Of a stretch of DNA of 64,000 nt, positions 11,301 to 20,032 are shown one piece after another. Position 1 is the stretch's first letter. Every line of letters begins with the position of its first letter. Source of the DNA: Alkalibacterium pelagium (lineage in GTDB: Bacteria; Bacillota; Bacilli; Lactobacillales; Carnobacteriaceae_A); NCBI RefSeq assembly GCF_900109325.1, contig NZ_FNZU01000002.1, positions 124,001 to 188,000 of the forward strand, in the 5' to 3' direction. Both the position numbers and the translations under genes were made by a program. A model generated the notes under the pieces. That model ran no database searches and had not been told where the DNA came from. It saw nothing but the letters and a program-made list of their open reading frames with translations.

Positions 11301-11642
11301 TTATCTGATTCCTAACGCAATTCTTGCGTACCTGCTCATACGCGATGTATCCCATGCAGGATACCAGACAAGTTTGACATCAGTTTCTGTAATTTCTGGT
11401 ACAGTTTTCATTGCATTTAAGATATCTTCAGTTATAACATCTGCCAATGGACAGCCCATTGTGGTCAGTGTTATTTTCATTTCGCAATATCCACCATTGA
11501 ATACATTGACTTCATACACAAGGCCCAAGTTGACGATATCAATACCCAGTTCAGGGTCGATCACTTGCTCCATTGCCTGCATGATCCGGTTTTTCACATC
11601 CTGAATCTGTTCATCAGTCCATACTTCAGTCTCTTTAGTCAT
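11301..11642 (-). CDS. MIP18/DUF59 family protein (SufT-like, YitW)
   Basis: A 113-aa small soluble protein of the MIP18 (DUF59, PaaD-like) family. Relatives such as SufT and YitW help mature or repair Fe-S proteins. Visible signatures are VIDPELGIDIVNLGLVY and the conserved reactive cysteine in TTMGCPLADVI. The start is an ATG right after GGAGGAGAGCGT. It lies 104 bases upstream of dnaE on the same strand. No suf genes are in the window, so the Fe-S role is inferred from family alone. Confidence 0.88.
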   Translation of the reverse strand: MTKETEVWTDEQIQDVKNRIMQAMEQVIDPELGIDIVNLGLVYEVNVFNGGYCEMKITLTTMGCPLADVITEDILNAMKTVPEITETDVKLVWYPAWDTSRMSRYARIALGIR

Positions 11643-11770
11643 ACGCTCTCCTCCTTGTTTCTCTCTTATATTCTAACATATTGCGAAGCCTGTGTTTACC
11701 TGAAAACAAAACTTTATTTGACGATGTGTCTTATCCTTCCTGAATTCAAATATACTTTTCATATAGGCTT

Positions 11771-11779
11771 TGATATACT
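11771..11779 (+). promoter_or_regulatory. Extended -10 promoter for the HAD gene
   Basis: TGA-TATACT (TGn extended -10) lies 25 bases before the GGAG of the plus-strand HAD gene. No convincing -35 is present, which extended -10 promoters tolerate. Confidence 0.45.
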
Positions 11780-11818
11780 GGATAAAGATGATTAAACGGT
11801 CAATGAGGAGAGATAGTG

Positions 11819-12631
11819 ATGAAAAGAAAACTGATTGCACTCGATCTGGACGGAACGACATTAAATGACGCGTCTATGCTGAGTGTACGGACTAAGGATG
11901 TGCTGAACCGACTGCGCAAAGATGGACATATCGTTTCCATTGTAACCGGTCGGCCTTATCGTAACAGCTATTATTATTATAAAGAACTCGAAATGACAAC
12001 ACCCATTGTAAACTTCAATGGCGCATGGTGCCATAACCCCTCTGAGCAAAACTGGTCTCACAGCTATCATAAGACGTTGAGTAAAGACCTGGCTATCTCT
12101 ATGCTCTCATTGAGAGAAAATCCAGAAGTCCAGCTGATTGCTGCAGAGTCACAACAATCTATTTATATAGAAGGCGAATACATCCCTTACCCTGATTTTT
12201 TTCCTGAAGGCATTGAAGTCAGTAAACAGCTGACCGCTGAGACGCTCCTTGAAGATCCTACTTCTGTCGGTGTTTTCACGTCTACACGTCAATACCAGCC
12301 GTATATCGAAGGAAAGATTATCGAACAGTATAAAGATGCTGTAGAAGTAAGAATGTGGGGCGGTGATACGCCATGTCTTGAAGTCGTCGCTGCTGGTGTA
12401 CAGAAAGCACTTGGCCTCGAACGGATTGCGGCTTACTATAATATCGACCGCACAGATATACTTGCATTTGGTGATCAGGAAAATGACTACGAAATGATTC
12501 AATACGCCGGACTGGGCGTGGTGATGTCTAATGGCATCGACCGACTGAAAGCCATAGCAGGAGATGTTACTTCCTTTACCAATGATGACGATGGGGTTGC
12601 TCGTTATCTGGAATCTTATTTTGCTCTATAG
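11819..12631 (+). CDS. HAD-superfamily phosphatase, Cof subfamily
   Basis: A 270-aa cytosolic Cof-type (class IIB) haloacid-dehalogenase phosphatase. Such enzymes usually dephosphorylate sugar phosphates, FMN or similar small metabolites. Motif I is LDLDGTT, motif II SIVTGRP, motif III a lysine near KALGLERIA, and motif IV FGDQENDYEM. A GTG at 11816 and an ATG at 11819 are both possible; the ATG is 9 bases from the GAGGAG site and gives the usual N-terminus. It is monocistronic and convergent with crtN. The substrate is unknown. Confidence 0.9.
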   Translation: MKRKLIALDLDGTTLNDASMLSVRTKDVLNRLRKDGHIVSIVTGRPYRNSYYYYKELEMTTPIVNFNGAWCHNPSEQNWSHSYHKTLSKDLAISMLSLRENPEVQLIAAESQQSIYIEGEYIPYPDFFPEGIEVSKQLTAETLLEDPTSVGVFTSTRQYQPYIEGKIIEQYKDAVEVRMWGGDTPCLEVVAAGVQKALGLERIAAYYNIDRTDILAFGDQENDYEMIQYAGLGVVMSNGIDRLKAIAGDVTSFTNDDDGVARYLESYFAL

Positions 12632-12643
12632 ATAAAAAATATG

Positions 12644-12682
12644 AGACCCACTGAATTGATTAACATCAGATTCAGCGGGTCT
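12644..12682. terminator. Bidirectional terminator between the HAD gene and crtN
   Basis: Arms AGACCCACTGAAT (12644-12656) and ATTCAGCGGGTCT (12670-12682) pair except for one A.C mismatch. T-rich tails follow on both strands, better on the minus strand. It lies between two convergent genes. Confidence 0.7.
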
Positions 12683-12691
12683 TTATATCAT

Positions 12692-14182
12692 CTATCTATC
12701 ATCTAAAATGAGTTCTTCCGTTGCTATTTTTGCAGATGTCAGAACGATCGGGACTCCTGCGCCTGGGTGTGTGCTGCTTCCAGTGAAATAAAGGTTCTCG
12801 ACAGTTTTTGACTTAGCTTGAGGTCTGAAATGATTACTTTGAGTTAAAGTAGGTCTCAAACCAAAAGTTGCTCCGTTGTAAGCATTAAACTGGGATTCAA
12901 AATCCTTTGGTGTCGTATAGCTTTCAGAAATAATATCCTCTTCGATTGTTTCAAAACCTTTGATGGTCTTAAGTTTCGAGATAACCTGGTTTCTGTAATA
13001 AGCAATGGTTTCATCTGTCCATTCATACTTTGCTGTTGAGAGATCAGAAACAGGGACTAAAACATACAGCCCTTCTTTTCCTTCAGGTGCCAGATTGTGA
13101 TCCAGCTTGGATGCAATGTAGACATAAAAAGAAGCCTGATCAAGCAGTTTTCCTTCAAAAATATCTTCCAGGTTTTCATCCAGATCTTTTGAAAAGACAA
13201 AGTTGTGGATGTTTTCCACCTCATCATATTTCTTGTCCATACCCAAGTACATAACGAAACATGAGCAGGAATACTTCATACTGTCGATTTTCTTGTCTGT
13301 GTATTTTCCTTTAGCTTTCGTATCTTTTACAAGGTTCTTCATGGCGTATGGGAAATCGGCATTACACATAACGTAATCAGAAAGGATTTTTTCTCCATTC
13401 AGCTTTATTCCTGTCGCCTGCTTATTTTCAATAACTATTTCGTCAACCTCTGCCTCGTATTTGACCTGGCCACCAAGTTCCAGAAACAGTCTTTCCATTG
13501 AACTGGCCATAGTATACATTCCACCTTTAATGAACCAGATGCCGTATAAGTACTCGATCATAGGAATAATGGTATAAAGGGATGGTCCGTTCATAGGAGA
13601 AATACCGATATAAAGAGTCTGAAAACTTAAGATCTGCTGTAGACGTTTATCTTTGACAAATTTACCAATTGAATGATTGGCACTGTCAAATGTCTTAAGT
13701 TTCATTGCCTGCTTCAGCATAAAAGGATTATAGAAATCAGACGCATTTCTGAAGGGTCTTTCAATAAAATACTCTTTGGCAATCGTAAAGCGTTCGTAAA
13801 TATCTTTCAAGTAAGCAAGAAAACCTATAACGTCTTCTTCGCCGATCCCCTCAAGATGTTCAACAAGTTTGACAAGATCAGATGAAACATCTATCTTCTC
13901 GTCTTCAAAAAAGGCCGAATACATTGGATCGAGTCTCTGCATAGGAATATAATCATCCGGGTTCCTTCCAGCCAGCTCGAATACCTCTCTGTAGAGTTCG
14001 GGCATCATTACAATACTTGGACCTACATCAAACGTGAAGCCATCTTTTTTTAACTGATGCATCTTCCCGCCGGCCATTTTAGATTTTTCATATATCGTTA
14101 CATCGTAACCCGCATGCTGCAGACGAATCGCACTCGCTAAACCGGCCACTCCTGCACCAATAACACTTACTGTTTTTGACAT
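12692..14182 (-). CDS. crtN: 4,4'-diapophytoene desaturase (CrtN)
   Basis: A FAD-dependent carotenoid desaturase that introduces double bases into 15-cis-4,4'-diapophytoene, giving yellow C30 carotenoids (diaponeurosporene) in the membrane. The 496 aa carry the dinucleotide-binding VIGAGVAGLASAIRL (7-21), the family stretch MHQLKKDGFTFDVGPSIVMM, and the C-terminal FTGSSTHPGAGVPIVLTSAK. Similarity to Staphylococcus CrtN is high across the length; CrtP (oxidase) is the less likely alternative. The usual partner crtM (diapophytoene synthase) is not in the window. The gene follows an HrtAB-like ABC transporter by 20 bases, so co-transcription is likely. Confidence 0.9.
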   Translation of the reverse strand: MSKTVSVIGAGVAGLASAIRLQHAGYDVTIYEKSKMAGGKMHQLKKDGFTFDVGPSIVMMPELYREVFELAGRNPDDYIPMQRLDPMYSAFFEDEKIDVSSDLVKLVEHLEGIGEEDVIGFLAYLKDIYERFTIAKEYFIERPFRNASDFYNPFMLKQAMKLKTFDSANHSIGKFVKDKRLQQILSFQTLYIGISPMNGPSLYTIIPMIEYLYGIWFIKGGMYTMASSMERLFLELGGQVKYEAEVDEIVIENKQATGIKLNGEKILSDYVMCNADFPYAMKNLVKDTKAKGKYTDKKIDSMKYSCSCFVMYLGMDKKYDEVENIHNFVFSKDLDENLEDIFEGKLLDQASFYVYIASKLDHNLAPEGKEGLYVLVPVSDLSTAKYEWTDETIAYYRNQVISKLKTIKGFETIEEDIISESYTTPKDFESQFNAYNGATFGLRPTLTQSNHFRPQAKSKTVENLYFTGSSTHPGAGVPIVLTSAKIATEELILDDR

Positions 14183-14202
14183 GCCTATCCAACTTTCCTG
14201 AA

Positions 14203-14871
14203 TTATTTTTTGTTCAGTACGCCATCTTTCATTACATAAACCGTATCACAGTAATCAGTCAGCCGTTCATCATGGGTGACCATGATCGTCGCTTTTTTCT
14301 TCTTCTTTGTTTCTCTTCCTAAAATTTCAACCACTTCAAATGCACGATTCGTATCCAGACTGGCTGTCGGTTCATCAGCAAGAATGACCGACGGATCATG
14401 ATACAATGCGCGCGCTATGGCTGCACGCTGTCTTTCTCCACCAGACAGATCGCTAGGGTATTTGTCGCTCAAGTCGTTGATCTTTAGTTCATCCAGTAAA
14501 GACTGCGCATCGTTTTTATCGAAGCTAGAGCGATTGATTTTATTGACCAGCCGAAGTTGATCTTTTACTGTGAGAAACGGAATTAAATTGGATGCCTGTA
14601 GAATGAACCCAATTTCATCAAATCGTTTTTTAGCCCGTTTTTTTTCATTAAGCTCACTGAACTTTTCATCGTTAATAAAAACCTTGCCTTCAGTAGGTGT
14701 CTGAAGCCCACCAATAATTGTAAGGAACGTGCTTTTCCCCGATCCACTGGGACCAATAACAGCGACAAATTCGCCTTCTTCTACAGCAAAATTTGTTTCC
14801 TTTAAGGCTTCGATTTTTTTACGTCCATCATCGAATGTTTTAGTTACATTTTTCAATTCAATAAGTTTCAT
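14203..14871 (-). CDS. ABC transporter ATP-binding protein (HrtA/MacB-like)
   Basis: A 222-aa ATPase of the FtsE/LolD/MacB family. Walker A is GPSGSGKST, the Q-loop lies near ILQASNLIPF, the signature is LSGGERQRAAIARAL, and Walker B is VILADEPTASLD, followed by the switch His in VTHDERL. It pairs with the FtsX-like permease 9 bases upstream. The pair resembles HrtA-HrtB, which removes haem from the membrane in staphylococci and lactococci. The substrate here is not proven; export of a lipophilic or toxic compound is the family expectation. Confidence 0.87.
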   Translation of the reverse strand: MKLIELKNVTKTFDDGRKKIEALKETNFAVEEGEFVAVIGPSGSGKSTFLTIIGGLQTPTEGKVFINDEKFSELNEKKRAKKRFDEIGFILQASNLIPFLTVKDQLRLVNKINRSSFDKNDAQSLLDELKINDLSDKYPSDLSGGERQRAAIARALYHDPSVILADEPTASLDTNRAFEVVEILGRETKKKKKATIMVTHDERLTDYCDTVYVMKDGVLNKK

Positions 14872-14880
14872 TATTTTCTC

Positions 14881-15978
14881 CTAACTGATGGCTTCGAGAG
14901 GGTCAATTTTAACTACTGTTCTTACTGAGAAGAATGCCCCCATTAAAGCAACGATTATTAGCAATGTCGTAATACTCACAAAAAATAGAATATTATTCAT
15001 ATATGGTACCTCATTTGGTAGAACAATCCCTGTGACCAGAGTGAGACCAAGTCCAGTCAACACACCGAAGAGTGTCAGAAGCAATGTCTGTCCCACTACA
15101 GATTTACCAATGTATTTAGACGAAATACCTTGTGCTTTCATTACACCTAAAATCGAGGTTTTCTGAAGCGTCAAGACATAAATAAAGATACCGACTATCA
15201 TAGCTGCTATAAGCACGAGAAAGCCGATCATCAGTCCAAAGGTAAGCACCTGAGCATTATATCCGGGCAGGTTGCTGATAAACTCGTCAATCTCATATAT
15301 TTCCAGATCATCTGTACCTAGAGCTACTTCACTTAGTTCACCATTATCTGTCTGAACAACGATTGCACTGATAATCTCATCCTCTCTTTCGCCGAAGCCA
15401 CTAGCTCTGATATGCTGATAGGTTGGCTGATCTGTATATAATACAGGCGCGACATTAAATTTAGCGTTATCAGTGAATCCGACGATAGTTACTGTTGTAT
15501 CGATTCCTGCCAGAGATAATTCATCATTCAGTTCATATCCTTCTTCTTCTTTCAAGCTGATATCGGCAATCACTTCATTTTCATTCTGAATCGATTCCCC
15601 TTCCAGAATATCAGGGAAAATAAACTCATCTTCGTTAACACCGAAGAAAGTCACGTTCACTTTTGAATCATCGTCATCTTCCGATTCTTCGACCAATTGT
15701 ACAACACTGGATGTTACGCCTAAAGACGCAGTTTCGGAGGCTTCCACATCATCGACAAGCTCTTTCGGAAACATCGACATATTGATATTTAGATTGGATT
15801 CATCCGCAAGAACGATTCCAGTTGCCTCCCATTTGTCGATACTGGTTCTGTTTTCCTGAGCAAGACCATAGGCCAGACCTGTTAGGAAGAAAACTAAATA
15901 GGAAACAAGAACGACTACACCAATGATAAGGGCGAACCTGGTTTTTGAATATTTTATTTCTTTCCACGCTAGAAACAT
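14881..15978 (-). CDS. FtsX-like ABC transporter permease (HrtB-like)
   Basis: A 365-aa permease with the MacB/FtsX layout: one N-terminal transmembrane helix (about 14-37), a large extracytoplasmic domain (about 38-240), then three helices at the C-terminus (about 245-360). The N-terminus LAWKEIKYSKTRFALI and GLAYGLAQENRTSIDKWEA resembles HrtB. The extracytoplasmic domain is strongly acidic, including an EESEDDDD run. The ATG at 15978 is 8 bases from AGGAG; an ATG two codons upstream lies too close. It is the first gene of the proposed transporter-crtN operon. Confidence 0.82.
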   Translation of the reverse strand: MFLAWKEIKYSKTRFALIIGVVVLVSYLVFFLTGLAYGLAQENRTSIDKWEATGIVLADESNLNINMSMFPKELVDDVEASETASLGVTSSVVQLVEESEDDDDSKVNVTFFGVNEDEFIFPDILEGESIQNENEVIADISLKEEEGYELNDELSLAGIDTTVTIVGFTDNAKFNVAPVLYTDQPTYQHIRASGFGEREDEIISAIVVQTDNGELSEVALGTDDLEIYEIDEFISNLPGYNAQVLTFGLMIGFLVLIAAMIVGIFIYVLTLQKTSILGVMKAQGISSKYIGKSVVGQTLLLTLFGVLTGLGLTLVTGIVLPNEVPYMNNILFFVSITTLLIIVALMGAFFSVRTVVKIDPLEAIS

Positions 15979-16049
15979 ATGCATTACTCCTAAAAATAAT
16001 AATTTGAATTCGAAGTAAATTGTGAATAAACTTACACCGATTAACTACT

Positions 16050-16078
16050 ATCATACATCATTTTTAAGATAACTACAA
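16050..16078 (-). promoter_or_regulatory. Promoter of the HrtAB-like/crtN operon
   Basis: Minus strand: -35 TTGTAG (16073-16078), 17-base spacer, -10 TATGAT (16050-16055), about 70 bases upstream of the permease gene. It lies just past the opp terminator, so the operon is separately controlled. Confidence 0.55.
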
Positions 16079-16088
16079 TTATTTAAAC

Positions 16089-16130
16089 TAAAAAAATCAC
16101 CTGAAAAGAACAATGTCTTTTCAGGTGATT
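16089..16130 (-). terminator. Terminator of the oppDFBCA operon
   Basis: A perfect 15-base stem (AATCACCTGAAAAGA at 16095-16109, complement at 16116-16130) with a 6-base loop, followed on the minus strand by six Ts. It is a strong intrinsic terminator 48 bases past the oppA stop. Confidence 0.9.
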
Positions 16131-16178
16131 GAGCGATTTTTGAGCGATACTAGATAGATAGTCTATCAGTGTTTTTAA

Positions 16179-18071
16179 TTATTCTGTTGCACGATCTTCG
16201 TCGATCAGGTACCAAGTGTGTATTCCAGCACCTGGTGTGTTTGGATCTTCTCCGACAGTAATGTCGTAAGCACCAACACGGTTGTTAACTGGGAAGACTT
16301 CATTACGGAATAGAGTTGGGATAATTGGCAACTCTTCCATGAAGTACTCCTGCCATTCTCTGAATACTTCTGCACGCCATTCAACATCGAAGCCCTGCTC
16401 GCTGAGCATATCTTCCATGAAGGCATCATTTTCTTCAGTAGCCCAACGTGTGTAGTTGAATGGTGCATAACGGCCGTAAAGTCCGTCTGGAGTAGGATCT
16501 GATCCAGTTCCCCAAGCAGCTTGATAGATATCGATGTTCGGATCATCAGCTTCAACACGGTCGTAGAATGAGTTGAACTCATGTAGACGTCCGTCAAGAA
16601 GTTGAACGTTCAGTCCGATATTTCTCCATGACTGCATGTAGTACTCGGAAATTGGCTCTGCCACATCTCCACCAGACATTGATGCAAAGTTGATGACCAG
16701 TTCTTCTCCATCTGGAGTTTCACGGAATCCATCACCATTTGTATCTTCATATCCAGCTTCATCAAGCAGTTCGTTTGCACGATCTGGATTGTATGGATAT
16801 CCCTCGATATCATCATTGTAGTAATCAGCAAAGTTAGGAATGATTGGGGATGTAGCACGGCTACGTAGACCCTGGTAGAAACGGGCACCAACTGCATCGT
16901 TGTCGATTGCATAAGCCATAGCTTGTCTCAAGTTGACATCAGCCATTTTAGCATCTGGATCCGGAACGTTTTGAGCAGGCTCTGTTACGTTACCTTCATC
17001 ATCTTCCTGTGCTCCCTGCCATTCACCTAGTTTAAATCCGATATAAGTGTAGGCATTTTCCTGACGACCTAGTACAGTATAGCCAGGAATATCTTCAAAG
17101 TTCTCATACTGGTCTGTAGGCATGCTCAGGAACAAGTCAAACTGGTGGTTTTCCATAGCTGCTACAGCAGTTGAAGAAGGAACAGTTTCAAGTTCGATTC
17201 TTTCAAGATTTGGTGTGCCTAAATAGTAATCATCGAAACGAGTATAAGATACAGATTCACCTGGAACGATGTTATCGACCATGAATGGACCGAATCCGAT
17301 TGGGTTTTCACGAATTTCTGGTGCAGATTCAAGTTCAGCTACTGGAATGTCTTCCAGGTAGTGGCGAGGTGCTGCGTATGTCCAGATTCCTCCACCTGCT
17401 TGAAGCATCTGTACACCGACAGATTCATATTGAATTTCAAGAGTCAGGTCATCTACGACAGTGATCCCTTCAATGCTGTCAGCTTCGCCGTTCTTGTATG
17501 CTTCCATACCGACGATGCTCTGCATGTCAGAACTGTAACGTACACCTGTGTAGTCAGGGTGACCAATGATTTCATGTGTAAAGGCAATGTCGCCGGCAGT
17601 TACTTGTTCGCCATCGTGCCAGTAAACATCGTCACGTAAAGTAATTGTTACTAAGTTAGTATCCTGGTCAACATCAACAGTCGCTGCTCCAGAATCATCA
17701 TACTGGTAGTTCTCGTCTGTTCCGACAAGTGTTCCCATTGCATACTGCATGACGATTGCATCCGGGTTACCAGTGTAAAGCTCATAGCTGAAAATACCAG
17801 TAAATGGTGAATCAGTTACGTATCCGATGCTTAATGTTCCGCCTTCGATTGCTTCCCCTTCATTCTCGACTCTCGTCTCAAATTCAATCGGTGCAGGACC
17901 TTCATCGGCAGTTTCACCGTTGGCATCGTCTTCTACTTCTTCCTCAGTAGCGCCATTCTCGTCTACGCCGTTATCATCAGTATCGGCAGTATCGCCGTTA
18001 CCGCAGGCAGCCAAGATGAATGCTACAGCAGCAGTACTTGCAAGCATGCTATATCTTTTCTTGTTTGACAT
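16179..18071 (-). CDS. oppA: Oligopeptide-binding lipoprotein OppA
   Basis: Substrate-binding protein of an ABC peptide importer, anchored to the outer face of the membrane. The 630 aa start with a lipoprotein signal (charged start, hydrophobic core, lipobox LAAC with Cys near residue 23). A very acidic linker follows (about 27-60, rich in D and E), then an SBP_bac_5 domain with family stretches such as DVYWHDGEQVTAGDI. It is the last gene of oppDFBCA, the order seen in Lactococcus. Peptide specificity cannot be told from sequence. The acidic linker fits a salt-adapted host. Confidence 0.93.
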   Translation of the reverse strand: MSNKKRYSMLASTAAVAFILAACGNGDTADTDDNGVDENGATEEEVEDDANGETADEGPAPIEFETRVENEGEAIEGGTLSIGYVTDSPFTGIFSYELYTGNPDAIVMQYAMGTLVGTDENYQYDDSGAATVDVDQDTNLVTITLRDDVYWHDGEQVTAGDIAFTHEIIGHPDYTGVRYSSDMQSIVGMEAYKNGEADSIEGITVVDDLTLEIQYESVGVQMLQAGGGIWTYAAPRHYLEDIPVAELESAPEIRENPIGFGPFMVDNIVPGESVSYTRFDDYYLGTPNLERIELETVPSSTAVAAMENHQFDLFLSMPTDQYENFEDIPGYTVLGRQENAYTYIGFKLGEWQGAQEDDEGNVTEPAQNVPDPDAKMADVNLRQAMAYAIDNDAVGARFYQGLRSRATSPIIPNFADYYNDDIEGYPYNPDRANELLDEAGYEDTNGDGFRETPDGEELVINFASMSGGDVAEPISEYYMQSWRNIGLNVQLLDGRLHEFNSFYDRVEADDPNIDIYQAAWGTGSDPTPDGLYGRYAPFNYTRWATEENDAFMEDMLSEQGFDVEWRAEVFREWQEYFMEELPIIPTLFRNEVFPVNNRVGAYDITVGEDPNTPGAGIHTWYLIDEDRATE

Positions 18072-18089
18072 ATTTTTTCTCCCCTTCTC

Positions 18090-19037
18090 TTATCCTAATC
18101 TTTGTTTAGCGTCTGCAGCACGTTGGAGCGCACGACCGACGTAGTTTATACACAGCACCAACACTAGGATGAGTGTTGAAGCCGGTAACCAAACCCAAGC
18201 TCTATTCTCCAGAATATCTGGATTGGTGGCATAGGCAACTAAAGTTCCTAAACTTGGTGTTCCAGGCGGAAGCCCGAAACCTAAGTAGGATAACCCTGTT
18301 TCTAAGCCGATACTTCCTGCAAAGTTCAGTGTCAGGTTGACGATGATCAATGAACTGATGTTAGGCATCATTTCACGAAGCATGATCACGAGTGACGGTG
18401 TTCCCATTGTCTTGGATGCACTGATGAAATCCAGTCGTCCGACTGTCAGTGCACGTCCCCTGATGAACCTTGCCTGGCCATGCCAGTTGAAAACTATAAG
18501 AATCAATGCAAATGTTAATACATTATAAGTCGGTACAATCGTAATAAAGATAATAATAATCATCAGCTGAGGCAAAATCATGATGAAGTCGATGATCCGC
18601 ATGATGATGTTATCGATAAGTCCAGCATAGTATGCAGCAAGAATTCCGATAACAATACCGATAATACTAGTGACAACAGTCACTGACCATCCGAGAAGCA
18701 GTGAGTTTCTTGCTCCTATTATAAGGAGTCCAAAAATATCTCTTCCCGCTGAATCTGTTCCGAGTATAAATCGCATGCCTTCTCTAGCCGGATCTTCACT
18801 GAAAGCCATAGGTCTCAAGTACGAATCCCACAAGCTGACGTTGGTAACCTGATCCTGATCAATAAGAAAAGACCAGATGAAGATGGTGACCAGAAGTCCA
18901 ACCAGCAATATTAGAGAAGCCAGGGCCAGCTTGTCTCTCACAAATTCACGAACAATAACTTTCATACCCATTGGTGGGGAAGAAGCGGCCATATCATCCG
19001 ACAGGACTGCTGCTTCCGCGTCTTGATTCGTTGCCAT
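18090..19037 (-). CDS. oppC: Oligopeptide ABC transporter permease OppC
   Basis: A 315-aa inner-membrane permease of the DppC/OppC family. An N-terminal cytoplasmic stretch and first helix (about 38-58) precede the binding-protein-dependent transport domain, with about five more helices. The N-terminal OppC motif region contains LGTDSAGRDIFGLLI, and the EAA loop reads ASKTMGTPSLVIMLREMMPN, which docks on the ATPases. It pairs with OppB 33 bases upstream. The start is an ATG with AAAGGAATG upstream. Confidence 0.94.
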   Translation of the reverse strand: MATNQDAEAAVLSDDMAASSPPMGMKVIVREFVRDKLALASLILLVGLLVTIFIWSFLIDQDQVTNVSLWDSYLRPMAFSEDPAREGMRFILGTDSAGRDIFGLLIIGARNSLLLGWSVTVVTSIIGIVIGILAAYYAGLIDNIIMRIIDFIMILPQLMIIIIFITIVPTYNVLTFALILIVFNWHGQARFIRGRALTVGRLDFISASKTMGTPSLVIMLREMMPNISSLIIVNLTLNFAGSIGLETGLSYLGFGLPPGTPSLGTLVAYATNPDILENRAWVWLPASTLILVLVLCINYVGRALQRAADAKQRLG

Positions 19038-19070
19038 AAGATTTATTCATTCCTTTCCAGTAAAAATAGT

Positions 19071-20030
19071 CTAATCAATTCGAATACGTGGATCTACAGC
19101 CATCAAGATCAAATCTGAAAGTAATGTCCCTATCAATCCTAAGAATCCGTAGAACAACACAAGGACAAAGATGACACTGTAATCTCGCGTGTTGATTGAC
19201 TGGAGGAATAAATATCCCATGCCGCGGTAATTAAAGATCTGTTCGATAAAGATTGATCCGGTAAATAGACTTACAATTGTAAATCCAAATCCTGATGCGA
19301 TCGGTAGTGACGCATTTCTGAAGATATGTTTAGTATAGACCTTAGATATCGGCACACCTTTAGAACGTGCCGTCTTCACATAGTCTGATACTTTGGCATC
19401 GATAATTTCACTTCTTAAGTACTGAATGATCGATGTGGTCCCCAGTATTGCAGTTGTAATCGATGGCAGTATCAGGTGATACAGCTGACTAGTCCATCTT
19501 TCCCAGGTCGTATTTGCATTAATGCTTATCGACCCTCTGGACGGGAACCAGTTGAGGTTGTACCCGAATATCCACACCATAAGCAAGGCTAATACGAAAA
19601 TAGGAACGGCGAAACTGACAAAGTTATAGACCAGTACAGTTTTATCCAGTACAGACTCATTATATCTTCCAGCCAGTATTCCTAAAGGCAGACCAATAAG
19701 GTAAGTCAGAATAACTGAAAGTAAGGACAACCTTACCGTGTTTCCTAGCCTTCCACCTATAACAGCCACCACTGGCTGCTGATAGTTGAAGCTTCGTCCG
19801 AAATCACCTTGAAGAGCATCTCCAACCCATCTGACATATCTGACAGGCAGGGGATCGTTCAATCCAAACGCTTCACGCTGAGCCTCAAGCTGAGCCGGGT
19901 CCAAGTTAGGATCGACCAGTCCTCGGAATGGGTCTCCAGGCATGAAATCAGCAATAATAAAAATCAGGATACTTAAAATAATAATTTGAGGAATCATTAA
20001 AAGTATTCGTCTAAAAATCGTCTTCCACAT
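19071..20030 (-). CDS. oppB: Oligopeptide ABC transporter permease OppB
   Basis: A 319-aa inner-membrane permease of the DppB/OppB family with six predicted helices. The N-terminus reads RRILLMIPQIIILSILIFII and the substrate-loop region PGDPFRG. The EAA loop is AKVSDYVKTARSKGVPISKVY. The ATG sits 2 bases after the oppF stop, so translation is probably coupled. It forms the membrane channel with OppC. Confidence 0.94.
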   Translation of the reverse strand: MWKTIFRRILLMIPQIIILSILIFIIADFMPGDPFRGLVDPNLDPAQLEAQREAFGLNDPLPVRYVRWVGDALQGDFGRSFNYQQPVVAVIGGRLGNTVRLSLLSVILTYLIGLPLGILAGRYNESVLDKTVLVYNFVSFAVPIFVLALLMVWIFGYNLNWFPSRGSISINANTTWERWTSQLYHLILPSITTAILGTTSIIQYLRSEIIDAKVSDYVKTARSKGVPISKVYTKHIFRNASLPIASGFGFTIVSLFTGSIFIEQIFNYRGMGYLFLQSINTRDYSVIFVLVLFYGFLGLIGTLLSDLILMAVDPRIRID

Positions 20031-20032
20031 GT

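Noticed and set aside
11197-11355. Longer N-terminus for dnaE
   Set aside because: It has no homology to DnaE, runs into the sufT-like gene, and the ATG at 11196 has a good ribosome site.
14203-15978. MacB or LolCDE identity for the ABC pair
   Set aside because: No partner adaptor gene; the permease N-terminus resembles HrtB more.
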